The position numbers were made by a program, and so were the translations under genes. Shown here piece after piece: positions 1 through 10,182 of a stretch of 64,000 nt of DNA. The stretch's first letter is position 1, and the number at the start of each line of letters is the position of its first letter. Below the pieces are notes generated by a model. That model was not told the origin of the DNA. It was given only the letters and a program-made list of their open reading frames with translations, and did no database searches. The stretch comes from Tetracentron sinense (taxonomy: Eukaryota; Streptophyta; Magnoliopsida; Trochodendrales; Trochodendraceae). The stretch spans positions 28,052,505-28,116,504 of the forward strand of contig CM026571.1 of the NCBI GenBank assembly GCA_015143295.1. The letters run 5' to 3'.

Positions 1-953
1 AGATCACCATGATATTCACAAGTACTATATGCACCGTATGTTCACAAGTTTAGCACGAAGTTCATAAGTCTCGCATGATCCGATGATTTCCCACAAGAAA
101 ATGGTATTTCCAAAAGTTCATAAGCAAGGTTTTGATTAAAAGAATTCTCACAAGCTCACAAGTGATAAGGCCAAACTATGCGTTGGTAAGTGACAAGTTC
201 TAAGATCGTTTCAAAGCTCACAAGGAATCCCACAATACATTGACTCACAAGTAGTCATGTCTCACAAGCTCATAAGTTCATAAGCTCGCAAGTTCACAAG
301 AAACCATGCATACTCAGATCCTCGCATGCTCACAAGGAATCCCAACTTTCGCAAGAACTCACAAGAACATGATTATCACATGACAAGATTTACCTGGTTT
401 TTGATTTCACACGAATAATGTTAAGAAAATGATTTTTGTAACTACTTTCACGAATGTCATTCTCTAAGCTTATGCATGTTCATGATATTATTCATTGTTA
501 GTTAGTAGTTTGTATATCACTGAGTATTCCATGCTCAGCTGATTATTGACTTTGGCATGTGCACGTGTTCTATTTGATGTTTGTGGCATGGAGCCTTGGA
601 TAGAGGAATACTATGATCCAGAGCCCTCTATGGACCACTACCAGGATGATGGATCGCTGGATAAGCAGCTCGATTTTGATTTCTGTTGAGAGAGGGAGGG
701 AGATCATACTGATATTTTGTGTATGTTGAGAGTGGGACTTGTCCACTCCATATTTTTGGATATGTTCTATTAGTCCGAACTTGGACTGAATTATAGGAGT
801 ATATTATTACAAATCGTTTTCACTATGTTTTACAACTTGTGTACTCTGACAGGATGGTAAGTATGTATGCCTTATGTGTCATACAGGATGTTATGATACG
901 GCGGTCTGAGCTAAAGTATCCCTAACTCGTAGGGGGTATTTTTGGTCGAGAAA
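1..953 (+). mobile_element. 3' part of a Ty3/Gypsy-type LTR (LTR A)
   Basis: The left portion of this LTR is off the window. Positions 1-400 are dense in the words CTCACAAG and CATAAG. The conserved hairpin GCTGAG...GCTCAGC follows near 520-540, then a mini reading frame, then the family terminus (TAACTCnTAGGGG...GGTATTTTTGGTCGAGA) ending about 953. The same order of parts is seen in LTRs B, C, D, E, F and G. At 954 the sequence changes abruptly to the Angela 3' LTR, so this copy inserted into that LTR. Whether it is a solo LTR or the 3' LTR of a longer element cannot be told from here. Confidence 0.75.
559..689 (+). CDS. conserved LTR mini-exon, copy A
   Basis: An open frame from the position of the candidate splice acceptor to a TGA at 687-689. 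It contains FDVCGMEPWIEEYYDPEPSM and ends in DFDFC. The homologous stretch of LTR C, read in the same phase, keeps CG-EPW-EE-Y-DPEPSMDHY and the same DFDFC end, with most differences at third codon positions. The acceptor itself is altered here (GGCAT instead of GGCAG). There is no ATG at its start, so translation would need a spliced or upstream start. Function unknown. Confidence 0.4.
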
Positions 954-1480
954 GATCCTTCCAAATACAATATCCCTAATGAGCCTCCGAGATTATTTAT
1001 ATACTCATTAGATCTAAGGATCATTGAAACTATTCAATGTGAATGAGAGACCAACTATATGATAGTATGTTTATGCAAGAGGTCTCTCATTGCATACAAT
1101 CAGTCAGTGTACATTTAAGCACTTATATGCTGATGTGTAATCTCCACTACAATAGTTTAAGATAAAACTACATCTCAACTATTGAGAACATCTTAGCATT
1201 GTGGCAGCCATATAAGTGAAGTTTCCACCTTCACCCATAGTTGTGACTATATAAGGTATAAGGAATTGGAAAGCTATATCTGCATGTGATAGTCCCATCA
1301 CATAGTTTTCCTATAATATATCCTATGAACCTTTATCAATATCTCATATCGTATAGATCATCTCATGATCATGGTCAATTATCCATAATGAACACACAAT
1401 AGATAAAGAAGAGGTCTCTATTAATCTAATTAATAAGAATCTTACAATCTAAATGACTTTTTTGGGCATCATGTCTAACA
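954..1480 (-). repeat. Angela-type Copia 3' LTR remnant
   Basis: It matches 19924-20812 of the 5' LTR of the same element, apart from an internal deletion of about 362 bp near 1000. On the minus strand it begins TGTTAGACATGATGCCC, directly after a purine-rich tract. Its distal part is missing because LTR A interrupts it. Confidence 0.8.
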
Positions 1481-1495
1481 ATCTCCCACTTGCCC
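1481..1495 (-). other. polypurine tract of the Angela element
   Basis: On the minus strand the sequence is GGGCAAGTGGGAGAT, immediately before the 3' LTR. This is the expected plus-strand priming site. Confidence 0.75.
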
Positions 1496-2650
1496 TACTA
1501 GTCACTGTGTCAAGTGTGTTACAAATATTTTATCTGATAAAGCCTTAGTCATTGGGTCAGCAACATTAAGTTGAGACCTAATCTTTGTAACAATAATATC
1601 TTGCGTCTCAATGATCTCATCAATGAGATGATATTTCCTCGAAATGAAAAGTAAGCACATAATCCCTAGTCATTTTCAGGTACTTCATGATATGCTTCAT
1701 AGCTGTCCAATTATCTGATACTTGGATTGCTTTGGAACCGACTACCAACACCCACTGCATGACAGATATCTGGTCTAGTACATGGCATGGCATACATGAG
1801 GCTCCCAAATGCCGAAGTATAAGGGTACCTCTTCATCTGCTCGATCTCATCAGCTGATGTAAGGGTCATCTTTTTAGACAAAGTAACACCATGTATAAAA
1901 GGAATGAGACTTGTCTTACAATCACTCATACTGCACCAAGACAAAATCTTGTCTATGTAAGAAGTTTGGCTCAATCCTAACATTCGGCATTTTCTATCTC
2001 TTAGAATCTTTATTCCGAAAATATAGGATGCCTCTCCTAAGTCTTTCATTGAGAAATGCTGAGAAAGCCAAATCTTGACTGATGACAACATCCCTATATC
2101 ATTTTCAATGAGTAGGATGTCATCTACATAAAGAATTAGATATACTACCGCTCTCCTATTGTCCTTCTTATATATACAAGATTCCTCTAAATTCTTTTGG
2201 AATCCAAATTCTTTGTTCGAAATATCAAATCTTTGGTTTCAGCTTCTAGAAGCTTGTTTCAAACCATATATCGACTTGTTGAGTTTGCATACCATGTTCT
2301 CCTGGTTAGGAGCAATTAAGCCCTCAGGTTACTTCTTATAGATGTCTTCATCTAACATTCTATTAAGGAAAGCAGTTTTGACATCCATTTGTCATATCTC
2401 ATAGTCATGGTATGCAGCTATAGACAATAATATCCTGATGGATTTGAGCATAGCTACAGGTGAAAAGGTATCCTCATAATCAACTCCTTAAATTTGAGTG
2501 TAACCTTTTGCAATAAGTCTTACTTTATAGGTCTCCACGTTACCATCGACACCCTTCTCCCTTTTGTAAATCCATTTGCATCTAATTGGCCTTATACCAT
2601 CTGGTAGATCTACTAAAGTCTAGACACCATTGTCATACATGGAATTTATT
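1496..2650 (-). pseudogene. Angela Copia reverse transcriptase / RNase H, decayed
   Basis: The minus strand encodes the C-terminal half of a Ty1/Copia RT and the start of RNase H. Recognisable pieces are MKDLGEASYIFGIKILRD, LGLSQTSYIDKIL and the GSLMYA...CTRPDI block at 1711-2091, then SDNWTAMKHIMKYLKMTRDY at 1620-1760. Further RT sequence (the VKTAFLN region) runs to about 2640. Stops and frame changes break it throughout. It belongs to the element whose primer site is at 18610-18621. Confidence 0.85.
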
Positions 2651-2703
2651 TCATCATTCATGGCTTTATTCCGTTGAGATGCATCTACATCTAATGTAGC
2701 TTC

Positions 2704-3852
2704 TTAATAAGTATTAGGATCTGTATCCTCATCATCAGGGGTAACTAGATAAATCTCATTATTAAAATACTGGAGTCTATCTGGTGGTCTAGAAACTCTT
2801 TCAGACCATCTCAGTGGAACAGAATTAGAAGAATCAATAATGGAAGGATTAGGTTCATTTTCGATACTAGCTGAGTTGTCTTTCATCTCATGAAATTCAA
2901 CCTTCTTAAGAAGATCCATTTCTTCCTTCAAGAAAGTGGCATGATTCCTAACAACTATTGTGTGATCTGCCTTAGAGTAAAAATAGAAACCTTTAGTTTC
3001 CTTTTGATACCCTACAAAGTTCCATTTTTCTGTTCTAGATTCCAACTTAGTAAGTTCGAGTTTGCGAACATGCGTAGGACAACCCCATACCCTTAGATGT
3101 TGTAAACTAGGTTTTTGCCCAGTCCATAATTCATAGGGTGTAACTGGTATAGACTTAGAAGGAACTCGATTCAAAATGTAAATGGCAATTTGTAAAGCAT
3201 ACCCCCAAAGATAGGAAGGTACATTAGCATGGCTCATCATAGATCAAACCATATCTAATAAGGTCCGGTTTCTTCTTTTAGAAATACCGTTTTGTTGAGG
3301 TGAGGCAGGACTTGTCTATTGCGAGATAATCCCACTATCCCTTAAGTAATCCATAAAATCGTTGGTGAGGTATTCACCATCTCGATCTGATCGAAGTGTC
3401 TTTATGGATTTATCTGTTTCATTCTCAACTTCCAATCTAAATTCTTTGAACTTTTCAAAAGTGTCAGATTTATGATGCATCAAATAGACATATCCATATC
3501 TAGAATAGTCATCAGTAAATGTGACAAAATACCAGTATTGTCCTCGTGCAACAATGTTAAATTGACCACATACATCACTATGTATGAGTCTTAACTTTTC
3601 TTCAGCTCTTCCTACATTTTCAGGGTAAGGCTTCTTGGTCATCTTCCCTTCGAGACAAGACTCGCAAGTAGGGAGTGATTCTACCTTGAGAAATTCAAGA
3701 GGACCATCTTTTACCAACCTCTTGATCCTATCAAGATTAATGTGATCAAGTCTCTTATGCCAATGATAAATAGACTCTGTGCAATGTCTCTTCATTCCAG
3801 ACATTCTAGATGATGAGGCATTGTCACTTTGCAGACTTTCATTATTTACCAA
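2704..3852 (-). pseudogene. Angela Copia integrase, decayed
   Basis: Two open blocks on the minus strand. At 3852-3316 lie the GAG-pre-integrase zinc region (WHKRLDHINLDRIKRL...C-ESC-EGKM) and the start of the integrase core (RLIHSDVCGQFN, FTDDYSRYGYVYL, LRSDRDGEYL). At 3240-2704 follows the rest ([28 protein letters not shown]). A stop near 3316 and another near 3240 separate the blocks. The wording is that of Angela/BARE elements. The product would be nuclear integrase, but no intact frame remains. Confidence 0.85.
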
Positions 3853-3860
3853 AAGAAATA

Positions 3861-4400
3861 TTAAATAAAGATCATTAATAAGATTACCAATAATAAGACC
3901 ATGCCATCTTTCGTAATTTCAACTATTGAATTAAAAACGATAGAGAATCCACAAAGTAAAAGTTTAGATACTGAAATCCAATTTTTGTGTGCAGAAGGCA
4001 CATAAAAACATTCTAAAATTAATGTCTTTCCATTAGGTAAATAAAGAGTAAACAAACCAATTGACTTCACTGCAACATTTGCACCCGATCCAACTTTAAG
4101 CTTCTGCTCCTGTTTGGTCGGCTTGCTCCTGTTTGATCGGCTTTCTGGTTTCCATGAACCCCTACAAACAATTGTAAACATGTACAGTGGATCCAAAATC
4201 CACACACCATGAGTTAGGAGGACCATCCAGAAAGTTTGACTCAACAGTAATTAATACTTCAAAGTATCCTATACCTTGAGTGTTGGCACCACCCTCCTTA
4301 AGAGTTGCGAGGTAAGTCCTACAGTTCCTCTTCTAGTGGCCTATTTTACCACAGTGGAAACACTTTCCCTTGCCTTTGTTTTCCTTGCCAGTATCACTTG
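3861..4400 (-). pseudogene. Angela Copia zinc knuckle and protease, decayed
   Basis: The zinc knuckle CFHCGKIGH..KRNC lies near 4310-4365 on the minus strand, with a TAG where Trp is usual. A degenerate protease follows (WILDP in the position of the catalytic D-S-G), then the YLPNGKTLILECFYVPSAHK block at 3861-4244. A 20-bp duplication (GCTCCTGTTTG-TCGGCTT) at about 4097-4142 is local noise inside it. Confidence 0.7.
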
Positions 4401-4450
4401 AAGAACCTTTGGCAACTTTTGCCTTACCTCTGTTGTCTTTAAACTTCCAT

Positions 4451-5071
4451 TTACCCTTGTTTCTCTTCTTTTTTCTTTTCAAGCATTATCAGAGGTGTAG
4501 GTCTTTCAACAAACATAATTTCACCATGAATATCTTTTCTGATCTCATCTTCCATAGACAATAGTGAGTCTAATAACCCACTAAGAGTCATCTTATACTT
4601 TTTTATACTGTAATTCACTACAAACAAGTTAAATGACCAAGGAAGTAAATGTTGAATAATATTAATTTTAGTGATTTGATCCATCTCTCCACCATACATA
4701 TCCAATTCTTTAATAAAACCCATCATCTTCATGGCGTGTTCTTTGACTGAAGTTCCCTCTCTCATCTCGGTAGTGAGAAGAGATCTTAATACTGTTTGAT
4801 TGGCAGACTTATTCTCTTTACCAAACATCTCATGTAGGTGTTGCAAAATGTCAGAAGTATTATCCATATGCATATGATGGTTATACAAAATAGTGGATAA
4901 TGATGCTAACACCCAATCTCTTGCTGTTTGATTAGAAAAATTCCATAAATCAGCTTCAGCCAATAGATCTGGTGTTGAATCCGGAAGAACCGTAGGTTTA
5001 GAAGTTGTAAGACATAGGGTAAATTTTTCAATAGAGAGTACCAGGTATATTCTAAATTCCCAGTCAACATA
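4451..5071 (-). pseudogene. Angela Copia gag (C-terminal part), split by a solo LTR
   Basis: A UBN2-type Copia gag on the minus strand. The block 4963-4451 reads AEADLWNFSNQTARDWVL, then HLHEMFGKENKSANQTVLRS and SLLSMEDEIRKDIHGE. Its N-terminal portion continues on the far side of solo LTR B at 8045-8243. A frameshift separates 4906-5071 from the main block. Confidence 0.8.
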
Positions 5072-5842
5072 GTTAGTGTAGAGCCCCGAAAATTTGGTTC
5101 ATTGTTCATGTGAACAGTGCCCTTGTATGGTGTGTGTAAAGGCCTAAGGCCTTACATAGTGTTCTTGGTATTATGGTGAGTCAAGTGAGGTTTTTAGGTA
5201 TGTATTTGGAGTCTCAAAATGAGAGTATAAAGATACTCTAAGTGGTTAAAAACAAGGGTATAAAATACCCAAGGTGTTTAATGGGTTGTGAGTGAATAGT
5301 GTAGTGAATAGTGCTAGTGCACGAGGCATAAAGAGGCCGGGCCCTCTCATGCATATTGGTGTATCTTAAATGATCACTTAGAAGGATTAAAAAAATATAT
5401 GGGGGAATGATTAATGATGTGTGAGTATGGTTTTGGACCAAAGGGAAAAGAGTGTGAAAGCACTTGAAGTGTTCTAGGTGTTGAAGAGGTATGTTTCGGC
5501 ATTTCCCTCAACTTTACGAAGCCTTAGTTTAGGCTTCGTTGCTCGGAATAAAGTAATTCTTGAGTTTTCGGAAAGGTATTGGACCCTCTACGAGGTTCAT
5601 GTTGATCATTTTTCTAGATTTTGAGTCGGGGTTAAGTTGCTGAAACCCATTTCGGATTAGTCTGCTTTAGGGGCAAATTCATCCATGAAGAAAGAAGAAT
5701 TAGGGTTTTTGTAAAATGTAAAAGTTGTTCCTCTTTAAAGGATGAATCCAACGTACGTTGAATCACCAAAATCTGATAAGCGAGTCAAAAGTTATGGCTG
5801 AAATACCAAAGCGGAAAAAACCTGGAAAACATTCTGTCAGAG

Positions 5843-6033
5843 CTACGATAGATCGTAGAAGCCTACGAACGATCATAGCTACGAATGATCGTAAAGCTTC
5901 AGAAATGCTGAAAACTCACTGGGGAAGCTACGAGCGATCGTAGGAAGCCTAGGAACGATCATAGACCCCGAAAACTAGGCAAAATCACTGTAAAGCCTAC
6001 GATCGATCATAGGAAGCCTACGAATGATCGTAG
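5843..6033 (+). repeat. cluster of seven 16-bp palindromes, consensus CTACGATCGATCGTAG
   Basis: Units lie at 5843-5858, 5863-5878, 5879-5894, 5928-5943, 5949-5964, 5997-6012 and 6018-6033. Each differs from the perfectly self-complementary consensus by one to three bases. The cluster ends about 55 bp upstream of the TATA box. Confidence 0.9.
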
Positions 6034-6087
6034 GTGCGCGAATCAAACTCTTTAGTGCATGATTTTTTAGGTTTTTCACCCCTTGGC

Positions 6088-6097
6088 CTATAAATAG
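6088..6097 (+). promoter_or_regulatory. TATA box of LTR B
   Basis: CTATAAATAG, placed after the palindrome cluster and followed by a C-poor leader (ACCCTAAACCTAGAGAGAG). It is the likely U3 core promoter. Confidence 0.7.
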
Positions 6098-6829
6098 GGA
6101 ACCTTTTTGGGGGTTTTGGGTCACCCTAAACCTAGAGAGAGATCTTAGAAGAGAAGGAAAGAGAGTGGAGGATTTCAAGAGGGGTTTTTGGATTTGGAGA
6201 AGAAGAGCACAAATCAAGCCTTGATCTCGCTCCTACGCGCCATTGGAGCTTGGATCTTCATCCACAAACTTGGGTTTTGCTTCTACAAGCCTTTTCAAGC
6301 ATTGGATCAAAGGTATTTCATCCCATAAGGTAGATACACTCTACTAGGTTCTAAGTTCATAAACCCTTAATGAAAAACATGATTTTCTTGACAAGTAGAG
6401 ATATAGATGGCCTTGTATATATGGAAATGTACTCTTCTAACTATTGATTTCATGAAACCTTCTTTATATCAAGATAAAATCTTATAGATGGTGATGTGAG
6501 TTAATTGTGATGATGCTATGCTTTTTACCAACAAATAAAAGACGGTAAATAGTGAGTTATTCTACATGTTAGTATCCAAAAGATGAAAAGCATATTAAAA
6601 GCCATAAGTTTTGGGAAAAACAAGTAGAAAAACCTTATTTTAAATGTGATTGGAATGGTGTGATATTATTGTATATGGATTATGGTGATGGATGAATTAT
6701 GTTAAGTATGAGACATGACCATATGTAAAGTGTTTTCTTTAATGTCTATCATGTTATATCACAATTGCTACACGGACACATATGCATATGCATGATCGAG
6801 TTTTTCTAAATTATGGGTATCCAAAAGAA

Positions 6830-7450
6830 GAAGTACATGTATATAAGATGAAATACAAGAATAAGAAGAAAAAGAATATAAGATGCAAATGAACCACATG
6901 AAAAGTATAAGATGCAAGTGAACCAAATGAACAGTACAAGAAGCAAAAGAAGTATAAGAAAAGTACAAGAAGCAAAAAGATGTATACGGAAAGTATAAAA
7001 AGCACAAGTATACGGAAAGTACAAGAAGCACAAGATGTTACAAGAAGATGGAAAGTAAACGGAAAAAGCCGACAGGAATGCGATGATAACAGGCAGCTTG
7101 AAAGGGAAATGGATACTGGCATCGGACTCCGATGATAGCAGGCTGCCCGAAAGGGAGATGGATACTGGTCGTCTACCTCGAAGGTAGCCGAAGGTGAGGA
7201 GAACATTAGGCCACCCAGCTTACGTGGGTACGGGTACTAGTTGTCCGACTCCAGAGGTAGCAAATGATGAATACCAAGGTATTTTAAATACCCGTACATG
7301 ATAAGATAATAAAAGATAAAAGCCAAGGTATTTTAAATACCCGTATATGCAATGGTACAAGATGATAAAAGATGACAAGAAGATGTTTTCGACAAAAAAT
7401 TATAAGAAGATGTAAAAGACAAAAGATGATAAAAAGATGTTTTCCGATAG
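6830..7450 (+). repeat. micro-repeat zone of LTR B
   Basis: Short imperfect repeats: AGTACAAGAAGC / AGTATAAGATGC words at 6830-7060, a repeated GATGGATACTGG block at 7085-7185, and two copies of the palindrome GGTATTTTAAATACC near 7278 and 7328. It lies between the candidate donor and acceptor of this LTR. Confidence 0.7.
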
Positions 7451-7628
7451 TATTTTCCGAGATATATGCACATGATATGATTTTTTTTTCCACGCTCTGA
7501 TTTCAAGAATGCATGTGAGATGATTAAACCATGATGTGTATATGTTGTATTCTTGTTTATGATATTACTATCTAGTGGTTTGTATACGCTGATTATTCCA
7601 TGCTCAGCCATACATATTATGTCGGTAG

Positions 7629-7720
7629 ATCCCTTCGACATTTGTGGCGAGCGTCCTTAAGAACCATGGGTTGAAGAAGGTTATGTTGAGGAGGAGGAGA
7701 CTTGGGGTAGTCTTCAGTAG
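7629..7720 (+). pseudogene. conserved LTR mini-exon, copy B (one nonsense codon)
   Basis: After the candidate acceptor GGTAG, the phase used in the other LTRs reads PFDICGERP, a TAA at 7658-7660, then EPWVEEGYVEEEETWGSLQ and TAG. It is homologous to copies A, C and D, but broken. Confidence 0.4.
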
Positions 7721-8044
7721 TAGAGGGCTTAGGAGGAGTAGAGGGCTTTTGTTAGGTGGCCCCATCATGAGTGACGAGAGGGAGAGACTTGTACATAAAT
7801 TTTGTTGAGCGAGTATGTTCGCTCTTTATTTTGGTTTTGTTATAAACTTAGAATGCGGTATGTATAGAAAGAAAAAGTTTGTCCCATTTCCGTTATAGTA
7901 TATATAGAAGATTGTAGTACGCTTCTGCTATCACAGGTATTATATGTTGCACAGGATTCATATGTTATATAGAATGGTTTGGTAATGAGTTCACAGCACC
8001 AAAGTATCCTAACTCCTAGGGGTATTTTAGGTCGTGACAGTTAG

Positions 8045-8243
8045 TTCCGACTAAATTTTCATCATGAAGAATATCAGTTAATCGGTGAAGGCCTATCATG
8101 ATCTAATCAAATGATAAATAAGATAGTATTAGGGATCTATTGAATTCATTAATTACTATTAGATTATGGGTCTGTTTCTAATATTATTGCAAATTTAGGA
8201 AGTTTCAATTGGCATCGAATACCTAGGCACTGGCTTAATGTGA
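8045..8243 (-). pseudogene. Angela Copia gag 5' part
   Basis: The continuation of the gag interrupted by LTR B. On the minus strand it reads toward LVGTNYVDWEFRIY across the LTR B insertion point. The complete Gypsy element cuts it on the other side at 8244-8248. Confidence 0.6.
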
Positions 8244-8551
8244 TCCTGAGTCGCGACCCAAAATACCCCCTAGGAGTTAAGGGTACCTTGACTCGTGACC
8301 GCCGTATCATACCTCCAGTATGATACATAAGGCACACGTGGAAACCTATCAGAGTACCTGAATATACATAGCGGAAATGAAATACAATGCAAAGCGGAAA
8401 ACAAAATACTAAACGTAGCGGAAGCAAAAAGAATACTCCTATAACTTGGCTCAAGTAAGAACCAACAAGTGTACATGCGTGAGAAACACAAAAGTGGAGT
8501 GGACAAACCCCACACTCACATAACAAAAGACACAAGTTCTAAGCCGGTCGA

Positions 8552-8685
8552 TCAACAGAAATCGAAGTCACGACTCCTATCTAAAGCACCATCGTCATGA
8601 TAGTGATCCATGGAAGGCTCCGGGTCACGGTACTCTTCCTCGACCCAAGGTTCGTCGCCACACAAATCGAATGGAACCCGAGCAC
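8552..8685 (-). CDS. conserved LTR mini-exon, copy C1
   Basis: The minus strand after the acceptor CGGCAG reads, from the third base on, ARVPFDLCGDEPWVEEEYRD, then PEPSMDHYHDDGALDRSRD, ending DFDFC and TGA at 8552-8554. Copy A matches it with many synonymous third-position differences (GAT/GAC, CCA/CCG, TCT/TCC, TAC/TAT, GGA/GGT). It sits wholly inside the LTR, so each element carries it twice. No known domain is recognised. Confidence 0.45.
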
Positions 8686-9410
8686 CTGCCGATCATAACA
8701 ATATCGACTGAGCATGGAATACTCAGTGTATACAAACTAATAACAATAAAGCGGTTAGGCATGGAGCATACAAGACATGGAGAATGAAATCCGTAAATTC
8801 CTTAAAGCATGGAAACCGTGAAAACGTATGTGAGATAATAAAACTGTAACCGTGTGAGTCAATCGATAATCATAACCTTATGAGTTCTTGTGAGTTCATG
8901 GAGTTACTTAGAGTCATTATGATCCGTAGAGACATAGAGCATAGAGCAATAACCTTAGAGCATTTCCATAGAGCATAACCATAGAGATCTTAGAGCATTT
9001 CATTGTGATCCGTGGAGCTTGTGAGACGATCTTAGAGCATTATCATAGAGTTTCCTTGTGAGCATGGTATGATCCTTAGAGCTTGTGAAACGATCTTAGA
9101 GAAATCATAGAGTTACTTAGAATCATTCATTATTCATCTTTTCGTGAAAAACCTTTGTTTGTACTTGGAGAAATCCATGGAAACCATCGGTTCATGCGAG
9201 ACATGCAAGCATATGCACTTAATAAGAGAAATCATCACATTTAAGCATAGAATCCCTTAGAGGTATTTTATCAAACACTTAGAGTGCATCATAATAGTAA
9301 CCTTCATCCAAGTACATAATCACACCTTTTCATACATAAAATCAATACATAAAGATAGGGCATAGATAAGAAGAATCATAATTAGTAACTAGTAGGATTG
9401 CAAGATTGTA

Positions 9411-9426
9411 GTAGAGTGTATCTACC
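9411..9426 (-). other. candidate splice donor with GTAGA...TCTAC inverted repeat, LTR C1
   Basis: The minus strand reads CCCAAG|GTAGATACACTCTAC. The five bases GTAGA pair with TCTAC. Similar sequences occur at the same place in LTRs B, F and G. With the acceptor at 8686 the intron would be 740 bp. Confidence 0.35.
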
Positions 9427-9630
9427 TTGGGGAAATCAATGAGTTTGACTCCCAATGGCTGGAACAAGCAATAACCTTGTGTTCTTGGTTGAGAATCACC
9501 AAGGGAAGTGGAAGAACCTTGATCTTCCACAAGCTTGATCAACAAGTAGTTCATCTCCTTCTTCTCTCTCTCAAAATCTCCTAAGATAGGGCACAGAGGG
9601 TTTCTGAAACCCTAAGGCACGAACTCAGCC

Positions 9631-9640
9631 TATTTATAGG
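9631..9640 (-). promoter_or_regulatory. TATA box of LTR C copy 1
   Basis: CCTATAAATA on the minus strand, downstream of the palindrome cluster in the direction of transcription. The equivalent in the 5' LTR is 16569-16578. Confidence 0.65.
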
Positions 9641-9693
9641 CAAAGGGTGATGGCCAAAGTCTTAAACACCCTTAATGAAGAAAATCTGCGTGT

Positions 9694-9878
9694 GACCGAT
9701 CGATCGGTGGTATGGACCGAGCGATCGGTGGCTTCCGGTCGATCGGTGTTATGACCGAGAGATCGGTCAAAAACACGCTCTCTGGAATTTTTCCTCATAC
9801 GAAAAAGTTAACCGTGCGACAGCTATCGAGCGATCGGTGGTTGACCGATCGATCGCAGGTAATGACCGAGCGATCGGT
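9694..9878 (-). repeat. cluster of seven palindromes, consensus ACCGATCGATCGGT (LTR C1)
   Basis: Units such as ACCGATCGATCGGT, ACCGAGCGATCGGT and ACCGAGAGATCGGT recur at short, irregular spacing just upstream of the TATA box. The same cluster is in the other LTR at 16632-16816. Confidence 0.88.
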
Positions 9879-10091
9879 GCTCTGTTATGTTTGGACTGTT
9901 TTGACCATATCTTTTGACTCGCTCGTCGGATTTCGACGATTCAACTTGCGTTGGATCCGTCTTTCGAAACAGAACATTTCTGACGTTTCAGAATTTCCGA
10001 TTTCTCCCTTATTTATTAATTAGACTACAAAAACGGCCAATTAGCTACGAAGGTGCTATTTATTAAGGATGAAAAAGTCCGGGATGCTACA

Positions 10092-10104
10092 TTCTCCCCC
10101 CCTT
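10092..10104 (-). other. polypurine tract of the Gypsy element
   Basis: AAGGGGGGGAGAA on the minus strand, directly before the 3' LTR. Confidence 0.8.
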
Positions 10105-10182
10105 ACAAAAATTTCATCCCCGAAATTTGGAAGATACATACATGCGTAAAACTATAAAAAAATACAAGGGAATGCCAAGGCC

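Larger units (their letters stand above)
5077..8039 (+). mobile_element. solo Gypsy-type LTR (LTR B), target duplication GTTAG
   Basis: A 2963-bp LTR running from TGTAGAGCCCCG to GGTCGTGACA. GTTAG flanks it at 5072-5076 and 8040-8044, and the host Angela gag resumes on both sides. In order it holds the palindrome cluster (5843-6033), the TATA box, a candidate donor near 6330, micro-repeats (6830-7450), the conserved hairpin near 7590-7611, the mini-exon and the family terminus. A solo LTR is what unequal recombination between two LTRs leaves behind. Confidence 0.92.
8249..10091 (-). repeat. 3' LTR of the Gypsy element (LTR C, copy 1)
   Basis: 1843 bp. On the minus strand it runs from TGTAGCATCCCGG to GGGTCGCGAC plus T; the expected terminal A is mutated. 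It lacks the 42-bp deletion seen in copy 2. Confidence 0.93.

Noticed and set aside
1..400. Regular short repeats resembling a CRISPR array
   Set aside because: Units are 6-10 bp with irregular spacing, in a plant LTR. There are no direct repeats of 25-40 bp and no unique spacers.
8164..8535. 123-codon minus-strand frame, repeated at 15222-15515
   Set aside because: It covers the LTR end and runs out of the element at 8249. It is duplicated only because the LTR is. The mini-exon nearby is in another frame.
9712..10023. 103-codon plus-strand frame over the palindrome cluster
   Set aside because: Its codons are the palindromic repeats themselves, antisense to the LTR promoter. It is not a plausible protein.
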